From Pseudoips prasinana (lineage: Eukaryota > Arthropoda > Insecta > Lepidoptera > Nolidae): 64,000 nt of DNA. The translations under genes were made by a program, and so were the position numbers. Positions 11,678 through 22,989 of the stretch are shown here, piece by piece (position 1 is the first letter of the stretch; every line of letters begins with the position of its first letter). The stretch lies in assembly GCA_951640165.1 (NCBI GenBank), contig OX621260.1, positions 20,044,001 through 20,108,000 of the forward strand, written 5' to 3'. The notes beneath the pieces are model-generated. The model was given only the letters and a program-made list of their open reading frames with translations, had not been told where the DNA came from and did no database searches.

Positions 11678-12041
11678 TCTATACATATAATAAAATCGTA
11701 GGAAAGTCAAAACTGTACATTGAATATTTTTTTAAAGGATACCTGGGGCGTGATCTACAATCGATATGGAAGCCAAAAATATAGTTTTTCGAAAATTTGT
11801 CTGTTGCATGTTCATATGTCGAAATTCTAATAACTATTATTAGAATTTTTGACTGTTTGTCTGTATGTATGTCCGGGCAAAACTCAAAAAGTACTGCATG
11901 GATTTACTTCAAATTTTGTATGAACATTACTAAGAGGTCGGGTCAACATATAGGCAACATATTATCACGCTATCACCTACGGGGGAGGAGCTGTGATAAT
12001 TTATTAAGTTTAAGGCGGGTAAAACCGCGGGGCACAGCTAG
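11678..12041 (+). mobile_element. H2 Helitron, complete, abutting the H1 copy
   Basis: It starts TCTATACATATAATAAAATC, contains TGTCTGTATGTATGTCCGGG and the GAGGTCGGGTCAACATATAG block, and ends GGGGCACAGCTAG. Its 3' about 30 bp are nearly the same as those of H1, so the two families share the rolling-circle termination end. Confidence 0.9.
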
Positions 12042-12051
12042 TAGTAAATAA

Positions 12052-12385
12052 ATGACGATGCGTCTGATCTCAAACTAAACAGAGTACTATGGCAACCAGG
12101 GAACTGATAAACATACTTGTATGTTTGTAAATACATACATATTAAAGATTCATCATCATCATTGCAACTACAACTCACCTCCACTGCTTGACCCACAAAT
12201 ATCATCTTGGGGCGATATGCCATAATCGCCACGCTTGGCAGACGGGTTGGCGATCGCAGTAAGATGGTCATAGTACACAGAAGGAAACTGCTGCCCGTCC
12301 TCTGGTAGATATACTCTCGGGTCGACTTCTGCGCCTCCCACGGATGAGATAGGTTGATGATATTCTGATATTCGCCGCCGCACGC
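12052..12385 (-). mobile_element. SINE-A tail piece next to an RTE-tail element
   Basis: The first about 90 bp match the SINE-A 3' half reversed. From 12150 the RTE-tail element runs on the minus strand: a CATCATCATCATT tail first, then GGCGATATGCCATAATCGCC and GACGGGTTGGCGATCGCAGT. Its 5' end is near GGTTGATGATATTCTGA. Confidence 0.65.
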
Positions 12386-12871
12386 AACACAGCGTAAACT
12401 TATATAATATAATATAAATTAATTACTCCCAGACACAAATTATTTATTATTTTACGATCATAACAAAATATTTCCCGAGTTATTGTATTATTAATAAAAA
12501 GATAACGAACAAAAAAACCAATGGGTCCGAAGATTGAAATTATGGCGCTCCAAAATTTAACATCAAACTTTTATAGCATTCCTTTCATATTTTAAATTAA
12601 AACGCAGTGAGATATCCAAACTAAGGAAACTAGACATATGATATTAATATTAATATATAGTTTGAAATCGAATAGTTAACATTTCTTTTCTATACAAAAT
12701 AAATAATAAAATTTTAAACACAAAATTGTTGTAGAAACATGCCGCGTCGCCGGCCGCTATAACTCAACTTTACACTCGTAACTATAATATTTAATACTCC
12801 TTATAAATGTAGAAATGGGTATTCATCAGAAAATATTCATACGAGTGATTATTACAAATATATACATATTT
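12386..12871. other. AT-rich spacer without a gene
   Basis: I see nothing beyond low-complexity AT-rich DNA and one short GC-rich island (GCCGCGTCGCCGGCCGC near 12740). Confidence 0.45.
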
Positions 12872-13580
12872 AAGTGTATTTCTATTTTTATTATTTGTGT
12901 AGGTATGTATATGTATAGTCATAATTATGTATCTAATTACGTAAGTACATACATATATCTACGTATCTACTAAGATACATTTGACTAAACATATACATGA
13001 ATACTCAAATTATGTTATTACGTTTATGTACGTAATATTAGGTTAATTTAAATGCATAACCTTTCTTTGCAATTAGTTCACCTTCTGCTACTTCATCAGA
13101 TCCTTTTCGTGTATTTATATTTTTATTTGTTATGTAGGTATGTATATTATGTATATTCATAATTATTTATCTAATTACATAAGTACATTCATATATCTAC
13201 GTATCTAATAAGATACATATGACTAAACATTTACATAAATACTCAAATTATGTTATTACGTTTATGTACGTAATATTAGGTTAATTTAAATGCATAACCT
13301 TTCTTTGCAATTAGTTCACCTTCTGCTACTTCAGATCCTTTTCGTGTATTTATATATTAATCTATTGTGTAGGTATGTATATGTATAGTCATAATTATGT
13401 ATCTAATTACTTAAGTACATACATATATCTACGTATCTAATAAGATACATATGACTAAACATATACATAAAAACTCAAACTATGTTATTACGTTTATGTA
13501 CGTAATATTAGGTTAATTTAAATTCATAACCTTTCTTTGCAATTAGTACACCTTCTGCTACTTCATCAGATTCTTTTCAA
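12872..13580. repeat. Tandem array, three copies of a 235-bp unit
   Basis: AGGTATGTAT recurs at 12901, 13136 and 13371, a period of 235. Each unit holds AAGTACATACATATATCTAC, TTACGTTTATGTACGTAATA and TGCAATTAGTTCACCTTCTG. Units differ by scattered substitutions and small indels, so the array is older than the 300-bp array at 4.2 kb. There is no open reading frame. Confidence 0.9.
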
Positions 13581-14399
13581 TTCTTGTTGATTCAACGCAA
13601 ATCGCGCTTTTAGCTCAAAGGCTGCCAATTTTATTAAAACAAGCTAGTTTCCTTGTTTGTATCAATTACTTTGTTTTACTTATTTTTGCAATAAAGTGTA
13701 CTAGTTCTTATTTTCGGTACTAAAACAGTAATATTCATGTTAATTTGCAAAACTTTAAACTAAAACTTTAAACTTTATAATAAATTTCCCCTAGCTCTGA
13801 TTAATAACGTAAACCTGACTCAAAACATGTTCACGAACAAAGTTCAAAAATTACATTATATCTGTAAATAGTGCCTAAGTAAACAATTGATGTATTAAAA
13901 TTGGATAAAGGGAGCTTCATCTGCCAACAAACTGCTATGCAGTTTGGCAGAAGTATATTATAAATGTAAAGAAGTATGTTACTTGTGAATAAACATTTTT
14001 TCATTTAATTTTCATTTTTCATTTCAAAAGAACGAGGCTTGTGAGGTAGTGAAAGTGGACAGTGTAGTACAGAGGTACAATACCATACTGGGTGAAACAG
14101 CGCAGACGGCCAATTAGAGGGAATGTGCGCCCTCGAGACGGCACCGGACATACACAGGGAGTTGCGATTTTTATTGCTTCAATACAATGTAGCTGATGTA
14201 CTCGTAGCTCTGCTCAAGATTATAGCCTCAGGATAGAAATATTCTTAATCATCCAAGAGATCTTACAAAAACGGTCGCAATTACCACCTTCTTATATGCG
14301 TAGCTGATCGATCATAAAATTGTACTCTAGATATATATTTTTAATTAGACATCAAATATATACGTATTCGGGACGTAACTCGGGTCCCAGGATATTATT
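13581..14399. other. AT-rich spacer without a gene
   Basis: No coding or repeat termini are recognised. CTATGCAGTTTGGCAGAAGT and similar are unassigned. Confidence 0.4.
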
Positions 14400-14815
14400 A
14401 TATTATTATTAACATCTTCTCGTCCCAAATACCGCAGAGTCTCAAGTCGAAAGTCGTCGACCAGTGTGTGTTGCCAGTGATGACTTACGGAACAGAGACG
14501 TGGTCGCTCACTATGGGCCTTATGAGGCGGCTCACGGTCACCCCAAGAGCAATGGAGAGGGCTATGCTTGGGGTTACCCTGCGAGATCGAATCATAACTG
14601 TTGAGATCCGTAGGCGAACCAAAGTAACCGACATAGCCTGCAGAATTGACTAGCTGAAGTGGCAGTGGGCTGGGCACACAGCTCATAGAACCGACGGCTG
14701 CTGGGGTGAAAAGGTTCTCGAGTAGCGACCACGAACTGGAAGACGCAGCGTGGGCAGGCCTCTACAAGATGGACCGATGATCTTGTGAAGATTGCTGGAA
14801 GCCGTTTGTCAGTGT
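14400..14815 (+). mobile_element. RTE-clade LINE C-terminal fragment
   Basis: It reads as the RTE C-terminus almost in one frame: KSKVVDQCVLPVMTYGTETW, then MGLMRRLTVTPRAMERAML, RDRIITVEIRRRTKVTDIAC and, after a stop, LKWQWAGHTAHRTDG. Later frame changes and an abrupt end before the tail show that it is dead. It is truncated on both sides. Confidence 0.8.
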
Positions 14816-15335
14816 TTCGCAGTGGGCGTTTTTACGCTTATATGATAAATTTTCAACGTAAAATTTGTATTAAATATACGTAACTTAAACTTAATTACTC
14901 CGTTTTATTTATAAGGCAAAATGGTTGCCAAATAACTCAGCCGCCTATTATGAAGTGATCAGCGTCAAAAGTTGTCCGAAAAACGGTAAGATTAAACGGA
15001 GGAATCTGGTTTGGGATCCACCTGTTTATGGCAGTCTCCTTAAAAGGCGTCTCGTCGACAATAGCCTGGGAACTCCGCTCATTTGAAGAGAAAACAACGT
15101 GTAGTGTCGCTCGGCTCGCTAAATCGCTTTTTAAATGGAAATTCTTCAACGTATTATAAACTAATATGATCTTAAGATGAACGTCCATATAATTAGATCA
15201 CAGATGAATTAGCAATAGCGCAAGGCATAAAAGGATTTTCGCGTTGCAAGAGATTTAAGTTATTTTTTCCTTTTCCTTTAGCTTTAAGCTGTCTTTATTT
15301 AAGCCTCTAGCTCAGCTTAATTTTAAGTGAGTAAT
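14816..15335. other. AT-rich spacer without a gene
   Basis: An 83-codon minus-strand frame (14937-15188) has no recognised domain and no flanking splice signals that I trust. Confidence 0.35.
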
Positions 15336-15735
15336 TTTTTTAAAGACAACGTCCGCACTAAGGAATTTAATCTCTGTGTTAGGGGATACTTAACAGACAT
15401 ATAATTATAATAATATCCTGGGATATTATTCACCAACGACCATCTGATCCCAAACTAAGCAGACCTTGTACTGGAAACTATATAACTATTATATTACATA
15501 TACTACTTTTCTTTTGTAAATACATACTTACTTATACAGATAATTATACCCAAACTCAGGACAAACAGACATGCTCATACACACTATTATCTGGGTAGGA
15601 ATCGAACCAACCAGCTGGCCAAGCCGACACACACACAGTACATCCAGAACAACAATTTATGGGTCACACAAATAGTTACCTGCACGGGAATCGAACCCGG
15701 GATACGGAGTGTTGAGGCGAGAACGTGCAGTCAGC
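15336..15735 (-). mobile_element. SINE-E interrupted by SINE-A
   Basis: The SINE-E tail (GACAACGTCCGCACTAAGG) lies left of about 15405. Its core and head (TACATCCAGAACAACAATTT, then CGGGAATCGAACCCGGGATA) lie right of about 15640. The intervening part is a minus-strand SINE-A with a damaged head. Confidence 0.7.
15408..15632 (-). mobile_element. SINE-A inserted in SINE-E
   Basis: Tail ATAATAATATCCTGGGATAT comes first, then GATCCCAAACTAAGCAGA and the ACAGATAATTATACCCAAAC core. The A box is lost at an ACACACACA run. Confidence 0.7.
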
Positions 15736-15974
15736 AATTGTATTTAATTGTACAAATCTCATGTCATTATTGTCAATTAAAGGGTTGACAAGTTGAAATG
15801 TAATTAAGTTAAAAATAAACTTGCTTATTAAGTAAATTTAAAGTCAAGTTAAAACATAAATTAAAGAACATGACTACACAATTATCTCTGGACACTAGGG
15901 AAGGTATATTTACGTGCAATTAACTTTTTATCAAGTAACTTACTTAAATGATTATGGTATACTTAGCTATGAGA

Positions 15975-16028
15975 CAAGTTGTCATTAAGAGTAATTCACA
16001 TCAAGTTGTCATTAAGAGTAATTCACAT
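15975..16028. repeat. 27-bp tandem duplication
   Basis: CAAGTTGTCATTAAGAGTAA with the next seven bases occurs twice, head to tail, without a difference. Confidence 0.9.
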
Positions 16029-16099
16029 CAATTTGGAAAGGTAATAAAAGACGTAAATAAATTTGAATAATTAGATGGTAAAGTTTAATCCAATGTCTC

Positions 16100-16370
16100 T
16101 TTTGGTTAGCGCTGTAATTGAGGTGCCATAAGTGGTCAGCGAGGTTAAGCAACTAGGCTCGCGGTCAGTCCATAGATGGATGACTGCCAAAGTGGTTTAA
16201 TTTTTGAGCGTGTCTGTGCATCGGAGGGCACGTTAAGCTGTGGGTCCCGGTTGCAGTCATCAGACACCAGTCGTTAATCCATATCAGAGGCCTACTGGGC
16301 GGCTTGCACAACTCTGATACTAGGGTGACGGGCGGTGGTCCATCATCGATCGTCAATCATACGATCAGTA
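16100..16370 (+). mobile_element. SINE-5S, near full length
   Basis: The head resembles 5S rRNA. GAGGTTAAGCAACTAGGCTC corresponds to the 5S A-box region (AAGTTAAGCAACGTCGGGCC type). GGTCAGTCCATAGATGGATG with ACTGCC corresponds to GGTCAGTACTTGGATGGGTG with ACCGCC, the intermediate element and C box. A non-ribosomal body follows (TCGGAGGGCACGTTAAGCTG, CAGAGGCCTACTGGGCGGCT, CAACTCTGATACTAGGGTGA). This gives a type-1 pol III promoter on a retroposed body (SINE3 class). The 5' about 40 bp of 5S are eroded. Confidence 0.75.
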
Positions 16371-17750
16371 ATTATAAAAAAGAAAAACAGATTTATTCCC
16401 AACAAGCACAGATAATCCTTAACTTAACTTAGTTTACATCAAAATAATATGTATTGTGACAGCTTGGACATTCCTTCTTACGTTCCGTTACACTATGGAC
16501 CTTCCCTGTTTTGTTCCTGTATACAGTTTTGAGATTTAAGTGATACATCTGACTATACTTGTTTTTACTCTTTTTGTGTAATGTCAAATAAAAATACGTG
16601 GGAAAATTAAAATATTGCCATCAAAAATGTACTTTTTGAATTTTAGTGACATTCCTAGTTTTGCACCTGTACTCTTCAAATAGAATATAACTAATTACGT
16701 TTACTTTACATAGGAGTTCATTATGAATGGAACTTTATCAGTACAAGCTAGGAAAGGCGTCTACCTCAGCAAATACTACAGTAAATAATTACTGTTACGC
16801 TGATCTTCCAATACCGTTAAAAAAGGACTGTGTGATACTGTTAATTAGTATACATGTACCCATGCGTCCCTGTAGTAGCGTTTGGTTGCGACCCCAACCA
16901 CTGTAAGTGTCATCAAAGAGAATATAACCAGGATTGCGTCATTGCTGCGTCTGTGTTTATCTACCAATACCTACTCTCAAATTATAAAAATATTACGTAA
17001 AATAGAGTTTTGGCGCCAACGCAGAATAAGACGCGAGGCTCAGTTTCATTTTCAAAAACTGGTGTAAATTCGAGATTTTATGTGTAAATATGGTGGATTT
17101 TTAGACATAACATCTTCGGCAACGTACATAAGTGGAGGAAAGTGAGATATTGCATGCGATATGTGTTGAAACCAATACTCCATAGTAGCCTCTGGTAAAG
17201 TCTCCACTGCTTTACTGGGGTAGGACTATGACTTGACTGTGACGGACGTGACTGACTGACTTTGAAATATAAATATTACAACTGAAGACGAGGCGGTATG
17301 GTCTCTGATCTTAGCCGCACAAAGAGGGCGAAAAAAAATATATCTACCAATACTGTCATATTATAAAAATATTACGTAAAAATGAATATGAATGCGGGAA
17401 ATATAATAAAAAACCATGGCCACGTGTTTTGTGATATTCACCGGAAGTAATTACTGTGGACTTGGCGTGCATAACCTAAGTAAGTTACAGTTACAATTGA
17501 TTAGTTTTTTGTTTTTCGAGTAAATGTATCTTAAAATGTGCTCTAAAGCAATGTTTTAGTTAAGCGGTGTAATAGTGTTTCACCTTGAATTACAGACAAA
17601 TAGGGGAAGGCGGAGCGTAACTGGCGTTATCACTTGGATTATCGCAATTTATCTCTATATGATAACAGGGTAAATTAACGCAACGCTTTATCACCGTTTC
17701 TAGATCAACTCGATTACAGAAGTAAAATTTTACATATTTATGTGTAGAAA
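16371..17750. other. AT-rich stretch without a gene
   Basis: TATCTACCAATAC followed by ATTATAAAAATATTACGTAA occurs near 16959 and again near 17341, a partial local duplication. No exon, RNA gene or element terminus is recognised. Confidence 0.4.
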
Positions 17751-17926
17751 TAGCTGTGCCCCGCGGTTTTACCCGCTTGAAACTTTATAAATTATAGCCT
17801 ATATGTTAATCAAAGGTATCAGCTAACTCCATACCAAATTTTATTGAAAACGCTCCAGCCGTTTATCCTTGAAGAAGTAACAAACCTACACACTCACAAA
17901 CTTACGCCTTTATAATATTAGTGTGA
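17751..17926 (-). mobile_element. H1 Helitron
   Basis: The minus-strand element ends with the reversed TAGCTGTGCCCCGCGGTTTT and starts at the reversed TTATAATATTAGTGTGA. It is complete apart from the loss of the first C of CTAG. Confidence 0.85.
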
Positions 17927-17989
17927 TGTGACCACAATAGAGATTGTAGACAAATAATGCGAGATGATCTTATGATAGTAGTAGATAGA

Positions 17990-18062
17990 CCGGCGATTGT
18001 GGAGATCTTTGGGGGAGGCCTTTGTCCAGCAGTGGCCGTCTTTCTCCTCATATGATGATGAA
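17990..18062 (+). mobile_element. RTE 3' end, short remnant
   Basis: Only the last about 70 bp are present: GTGGAGATCTTTGGGGGAGG, TTTGTCCAGCAGTGG, ATATGATGATGA. Confidence 0.7.
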
Positions 18063-18159
18063 TATTAATCTGTTCTCAGTTTTGACACTCAGTGTGTGAA
18101 AAGCATGGTAGTGTTATGTTTGAGGTTTTTATTAAAAATAATTACTTCTTAACCTAAAA

Positions 18160-18265
18160 TATTTGATTTCTGCACTCCTTCCTCCTTCCTTATGAATTTT
18201 AACTGTTCCAAATTTCATACTCCTCCGTCCACGCAATATTCGTAAAAAGGGGGACAAAGTTTTTG
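18160..18265 (-). repeat. Unnamed dispersed repeat, second copy
   Basis: Reversed, it reads AATATTGCGTGGACGGAGGA followed by GTATGAAATTTGGAAC, matching the block at about 6238-6330. Family unknown. Confidence 0.5.
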
Positions 18266-18444
18266 CATCTCGTATTAATATTATGATGATGATGGTAATA
18301 ATTAAGAAATAACCAATTGAATACCATCATCATAACATCATTGCTTAACTATCTCGTAAACCTTTAAAGTTATGCAAGCTTCTTATTTTATCGAATTGTG
18401 ATTAAATTACTTAATTGACTGGCCTGTTGGCTTAATGTTTAGTT

Positions 18445-18872
18445 AATAATAATAATATCCTTCGACATTATTCACACACGGCTATCTGATCTCAAGCTAA
18501 GCAGAGCTTCTATATAGAAACCAGATAACTGATATGACATATAGGTACATACTACTTTTCTTTTGTAAATAAATAAAAAAAATAAAAAAGGTTTTTATTC
18601 ACGTAGACTTTAAAAAAGCGCTTGTTAATTGTCAGAACATGTCTGTAGTAATACAGTTATTATTTCTAGTTACTTGTTACAGATATTTAGGTACACGGAA
18701 TGTTAAAACATTTGTACAATTTATTTTATAATGGTAGTGATATTTAGCTAGCTTGTATTAAGTTTTTCAAGAAGATTATATTTAGGTTTAATTATTGAAA
18801 TTTATATTTTACTACATATTGTCTGAAATACATACTTATACAGATAATTACACCCAGTCTCAGGACTCTTCG
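18445..18872 (-). mobile_element. SINE-A split by a LINE 3' UTR
   Basis: The SINE-A tail side (GCTATCTGATCTCAAGCTAA) runs to CTTTTCTTTTGTAAAT. A foreign 260-bp segment follows, and the SINE resumes at ATACATACTTATACAGATAA. Its head is missing, and a plus-strand SINE-D joins near TCAGGAC. Confidence 0.7.
18571..18828 (-). mobile_element. LINE 3' UTR inside SINE-A (chimera copy 1)
   Basis: Its AATAAA-type tail lies on the left (AAATAAAAAAAATAAAAAAG). GGTTTTTATTCACGTAGACT, AAAGCGCTTG and ATATTTAGCTAGCTTGTATT follow. It stops at ATTGTCTGAA, the same point as the copy at 30.0-30.3 kb. The parent LINE clade is not visible. Confidence 0.7.
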
Positions 18873-19000
18873 TGCGATGAACACATTATTTGTTCTGTAT
18901 CTGAGTGTAAGTATGTTTTTCAGTTTTCTCATGTCTGGTTGCCATATACAGGCTTTGCCTAGCAGTGTGTCAGTGATCCTAAGATATTTTTTATATATAT
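18873..19000 (+). mobile_element. SINE-D, core and tail
   Basis: It starts in the core (GTGCGATGAACACATTATTT GTTC) and ends with GGTTGCCATATACAGGCTTT and CCTAAGATATTT. No head is present. Confidence 0.65.
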
Positions 19001-19084
19001 AATTACTATTTCACTTGGTCTTGTAACGATCAAACGAGTTAAAACTTATCAATGAGTTAAGTTCGCCTTTGTACAATGAATTTA

Positions 19085-19275
19085 CAAATACACTTTTTTT
19101 TAACCCAACTCCCGCATTAGGGAAATTAATCCATGTGTCGCGGGGTACCTTACAAACATATAATAGACGGACACGATTACATCCAGACTCAGAACAACCA
19201 TTCATGAGTCGCACAAATAGTTGTCCGGCGCGGGACTCGAACCCGCGATACGAAGCGGCGAGGCGACTGTCTTAG
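19085..19275 (-). mobile_element. SINE-E, full length
   Basis: The minus-strand head ends in CGGGTTCGAGTCCCGCGCCG, a very good B box. The core GTTGTTCTGAGTCTGGATGT and a tail ending in AGTTGGGTT plus A-run follow. It overlaps a short reading frame that is only its shadow. Confidence 0.8.
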
Positions 19276-19690
19276 CATATTTTTATGCATTTTGTGTGTG
19301 CAATAAAGAATAAGATTTAATATTAATCGAATAAAACTTGATCCTAACAGGTAAGGTAACTAATAGTGTTTATCTATAAATATTATATATGTTTCCATGG
19401 TTTGTCTGTGGTATCATAACAAAAAAAGGTTTAAAGATGGCAGGCCGTATATCCAATAAGAGAGCAGACGGCAGTGACCTTGCCGCGCTAACGAAGGCTG
19501 CAACCCGCACAAGGCTGGTCGGACCACAACAAAAACACATAAAACACGGCCGGCAAAGACCTGCCACAAAAAATAAACCAAAACAAGAAACCAGCAATGT
19601 TCGGAACTCGAGCGTGTCGTTCTAAATTTTTATATACTCCAAGTCTTCGCTTTGGAACAATGAGATTAAAGAAACCTTTTATTCTCGCAC
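19276..19690. other. Unassigned sequence with a GC-richer open frame
   Basis: From ATG at 19437 a 62-codon frame runs to a stop at 19623-19625. It is GC-richer than its surroundings and is read through lysine- and glutamine-rich sequence. I see no donor or acceptor that makes it an exon. See the finding on this frame. Confidence 0.3.
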
Positions 19691-20025
19691 TAGATGTGCC
19701 CCGCGGTTTTACCCGCGTTAAACTTTATAAATTATCATAGTTCCCCCCCCCCCCCGTAGGTGATAGCGTGATAATATGTAGCCTATATGTTGACCCGACC
19801 TCTTAGTAATATTCGTGCAAAATTTGAAGTAAATCCGTGCAGTACTTTCTGAGTTTAGCCCGGACATACATACAGACAAACAGATAAAAATTCTGAAAAC
19901 TTTATTTTTGGCTTCGATGTCGATAGTAGATCACGCCCCAAGTATCCTTTTTTTTTAATATGAAATGTACACTTTAATAAATAATTTTTGACTTTCCTAC
20001 GATTTTATTATATGTATAGATTGAC
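19691..20025 (-). mobile_element. H2 Helitron
   Basis: It ends (left) with ACTAGATGTGCCCCGCGGTT and starts (right) with reversed CGATTTTATTATATGTATAG A. A run of 13 C interrupts the CTCCTCCCCCGTAGG motif seen in other H2 copies. Confidence 0.85.
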
Positions 20026-20129
20026 AGTAGACGTCAGATAATGAAATGCTCTGCTTTAGACACATTAAATGTATTGTGATTTAATCAGTCATGTTACAAA
20101 GTAATTAAATTTATTACAAATTTAAAACA

Positions 20130-20212
20130 CATACATACATAGACTCACGCCTGTTGCCTAGAGGGATAGGCAGAGACAACGGATTTCCATTTGTCACGAT
20201 CTACGCTAGGTA
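20130..20212 (+). repeat. Dispersed repeat (GACTCACGCCTGTT family)
   Basis: CATACATAGACTCACGCCTG, GGGATAGGCAGAGACAACGG and ATTTCCATTTGTCACGATCT form a block found again near 24.5 kb (reversed) and 31.3 kb. The element type is unknown. Confidence 0.6.
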
Positions 20213-20511
20213 CGCATGTGAGATACGCAGATGGCAGTGTCTTAATTGTCACAAGAAATGACTGAAAAATAGAAAAATAAATGTTTGAAAAATCTAACGA
20301 ATAGACTTATTATATCGCGTATCATAGTTTTAGAAAGTTGGTTAATTCCCACCATTGACCACGATTAATACTTGGTAAATTAATATTATAAAAACAATCT
20401 AATGCGTATAGCCCGTTCAATATTATAATTACATATCTCTGTGGGTTATAGATTTTTATTTAACCTCTTCTATAATTTCGTCAATTCAATTGGTGAATTA
20501 ATAGATATTCT
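20213..20511. other. AT-rich spacer
   Basis: No feature is recognised. Confidence 0.4.
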
Positions 20512-20770
20512 TAATATATTCCAATATTCTGGGACACTATTTACACACGGCCATCTGATCCCAAACTAAGCAGAGCTTGTATTATGGAAACCAGATAACT
20601 GATAAACTACATATACTACTTTTCTTTTGTAAATATATACTTATATAGATAATTACACCCAGACTCAGGACAAACAGACATGTTCATGCACACAAATATC
20701 TGTCCTGGGTGGGAATCGAACCCACGCCCTCCGGCGTGAAAAGCAAGCATTTGCCAACCACGCCAGATAC
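20512..20770 (-). mobile_element. SINE-A, full length
   Basis: This is the best reference copy on the minus strand. All parts from TGGCGTGGTTGGCAAATGC through GGTTCGATTCCCACCCAGG to the CCCAGAATATT tail are clear. Its head lacks only the first few bases. Confidence 0.9.
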
Positions 20771-20994
20771 TTTCCAACTTGAGCTCTACCTATATACTCA
20801 ATCATTTATTGCTTGCCTGGTGATTTTACAGGTTTTATAATAATACCTTAGTATCATATCTTCGATAATAAGCAGGTTATTATTAGTCGTTCTATATGGA
20901 GGTATCCTCTCGGGCACAGCAATTTAGGAGAGGAGAAGTTTACACATGACTTAAAGTAGGGGTCATTTAGAGTATTTATATAATATTATTTCAT

Positions 20995-21215
20995 TTATGT
21001 ACGTATCATCATCATCATGTCAGCCAAAATACGTCCACTGCTGGACAAAAACCTCCCCAAATAATGGGGGATATGGCATAATCGCCACGCTTGGCAGAAG
21101 GGTTGACGGTCGCAGTTTAATGGTCATAGTTCACAGAAAAACGCTGCTGCCCATTCACTGGTATTCTCTCGGACGATTTTTACGCCCCCCACGGGTTGAG
21201 ATGGGATGATGATAT
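20995..21215 (-). mobile_element. RTE-tail short element
   Basis: The tail ATCATCATCATG is on the left. CACTGCTGGACAAAAACCTC, ATGGCATAATCGCCACGCTT and CCCACGGGTTGAGATGGGAT follow. A 70-codon frame on the other strand is a shadow. Confidence 0.7.
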
Positions 21216-21514
21216 TTAATTCATATTTATTATTTACCTAAATATACGGACGTTTATTACAAATATGTAGAGGCAAAATTTATATTTGTCTCCATATTAG
21301 CAACAAAAATATGCTCGTGTGATCGCATTATCTATTGAAATAGGGGCAGATGGGCACCGAATTGGGTTACCAATGATAACCTTATCGAAAACAACTACAA
21401 TCGAACACTCAATCTGCCATTGAGCTCAACAGAATTTGACGAATTTATGGAAACATTTCCCTGCGTGCCATTTTTACATACGATAAAATTTAAAAAAATG
21501 GTAGTTACTCGGGA
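21216..21514. other. Spacer without a gene
   Basis: No feature is recognised. Confidence 0.35.
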
Positions 21515-21730
21515 TTCTTTGACGTCGTTGGTAAATGCTTGCCTTTCACGGCGCAAGTTGTACACAGATGATTATGTACCTCCACAGTACAGATGTATTC
21601 TGTAATTGTGCGCATAAACATGTCTGTTTGTCCTGAGTCTGGGTGTAATTTTCATAGTACAAGCGTACAAGCTCTGCTTAGTATGGGATCAGATGGCCGT
21701 GTGTGAATAATGTCCCAGGATATACTTATA
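21515..21730 (+). mobile_element. SINE-A with internal deletion
   Basis: Head GTTGGTAAATGCTTGCCTTT, a broken B box, core TGTCTGTTTGTCCTGAGTCT. The section between the core and GCTCTGCTTAGTATGGG is deleted. Confidence 0.75.
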
Positions 21731-22279
21731 ATTATCTATTTGAACGTCGATCACGATGATTGGCGACTCAAGCATTAGCCCTCCTGATGGAATTATATTA
21801 GTAGTCGCAAGATATTACTTCATTAGATATTATTTTTATTATGGCTGTTTAGTTGTACAATAAATTTTATTCACCCACATTTAACATAAATGTTACTTAT
21901 CAATCCTAAATATCAATAATATAAATACCATATATAAGTGTGAATTATTGAATAGGTATTACACAGTATTTAGCAAGAAATAAAAGGCTTATTATTATTG
22001 GATTCACACCCCGTTTAACTTAGTTGCAAATGGTCGCAACAATATAACTAAGTTGATTTTAGATAAGGCATTTCATCTAGGCTATTAATTAGCTCTACTA
22101 GCACTCATAATTGCCCATTCAGTGTAATGAATGGCGGGTCACAGTTCAAATCGACATCTAGGCCTATTTAGATGCCATATTAATGTAAACAAGTGATAGC
22201 CTATATTCGATTAGCTTATTTATTAAAAAATGTATAAGTTTACGATGTGTTGATGAACACTTACTAATAGAAACCTGTA
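21731..22279. other. AT-rich spacer
   Basis: No gene. The word CTAGGCCTATTTAGAT near 22160 is unassigned. Confidence 0.35.
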
Positions 22280-22402
22280 GCGTATTCAACCGCAGATAGA
22301 GGTTCTGGGTTCAAATCCTGGGTCTTGCCAAAAAGTGATTATAGGGATTTCTGTTAAGAAAATATCTCAGTATCTGCCCGAATTCTGGGAGATGGCGGTA
22401 TT
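22280..22402 (+). mobile_element. SINE-B, head half
   Basis: GTTCTGGGTTCAAATCCTGG (B box) is followed by GCCAAAAAGTGATTATAGGG and GAATTCTGGGAGATGGCGGT. It is truncated there. Confidence 0.65.
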
Positions 22403-22539
22403 ATAAAGATAATAAAAATAATTTATTGCAGACTACATGGCCCATATTTGTTAGAAACAATTTGTAAATGACAGAATAATACAGTCAGCAATATATAATA
22501 CGATGATATTTGCAAATAAATAAAATATTATATTATTTA

Positions 22540-22847
22540 CTAGCTGTGCCCCGTGGTTTTACCTGCGTTAAACTTTATAAATTATCACTGCTCCTCCCCC
22601 GTAGGTGATAGCATGATAACATGTAGCCTATATGTTGACCCGACCTCTTAGTAATATTAATTCAAAATTTCAAAAAAATCCATGCAGTTTTTTTTTTAAT
22701 TTAGCCCGGACATACATACAGACAAACAGACAAAAATTCTAAAAACTATATTTTTGTCTTCGATATCGATTGTAGATCACGTCCCAAGTATCCTTTAAAA
22801 AATATTCAATGTACAGTTTTGACTTTCCTACGATTTTATTATGTGTA
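22540..22847 (-). mobile_element. H2 Helitron
   Basis: Left terminus CTAGCTGTGCCCCGTGGTTT. The right side has GACTTTCCTACGATTTTATT, but the last few bases of the 5' end are lost. Confidence 0.8.
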
Positions 22848-22989
22848 ATATTATTATATTATATGTAGTTATATACATATTATTTATAAATGCCCCCACG
22901 CAGTAAGTTTACAGGACTCTTCGTGGCGTGGAGTTCTGTAAACCTATTGACAAATACGGTATCCGATCTGTCCTCCACTATTTTCAGTA

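Noticed and set aside
16100..16370. A functional 5S rRNA gene
   Set aside because: The 5' third is eroded, box positions carry changes, and a non-ribosomal body follows in three dispersed copies.
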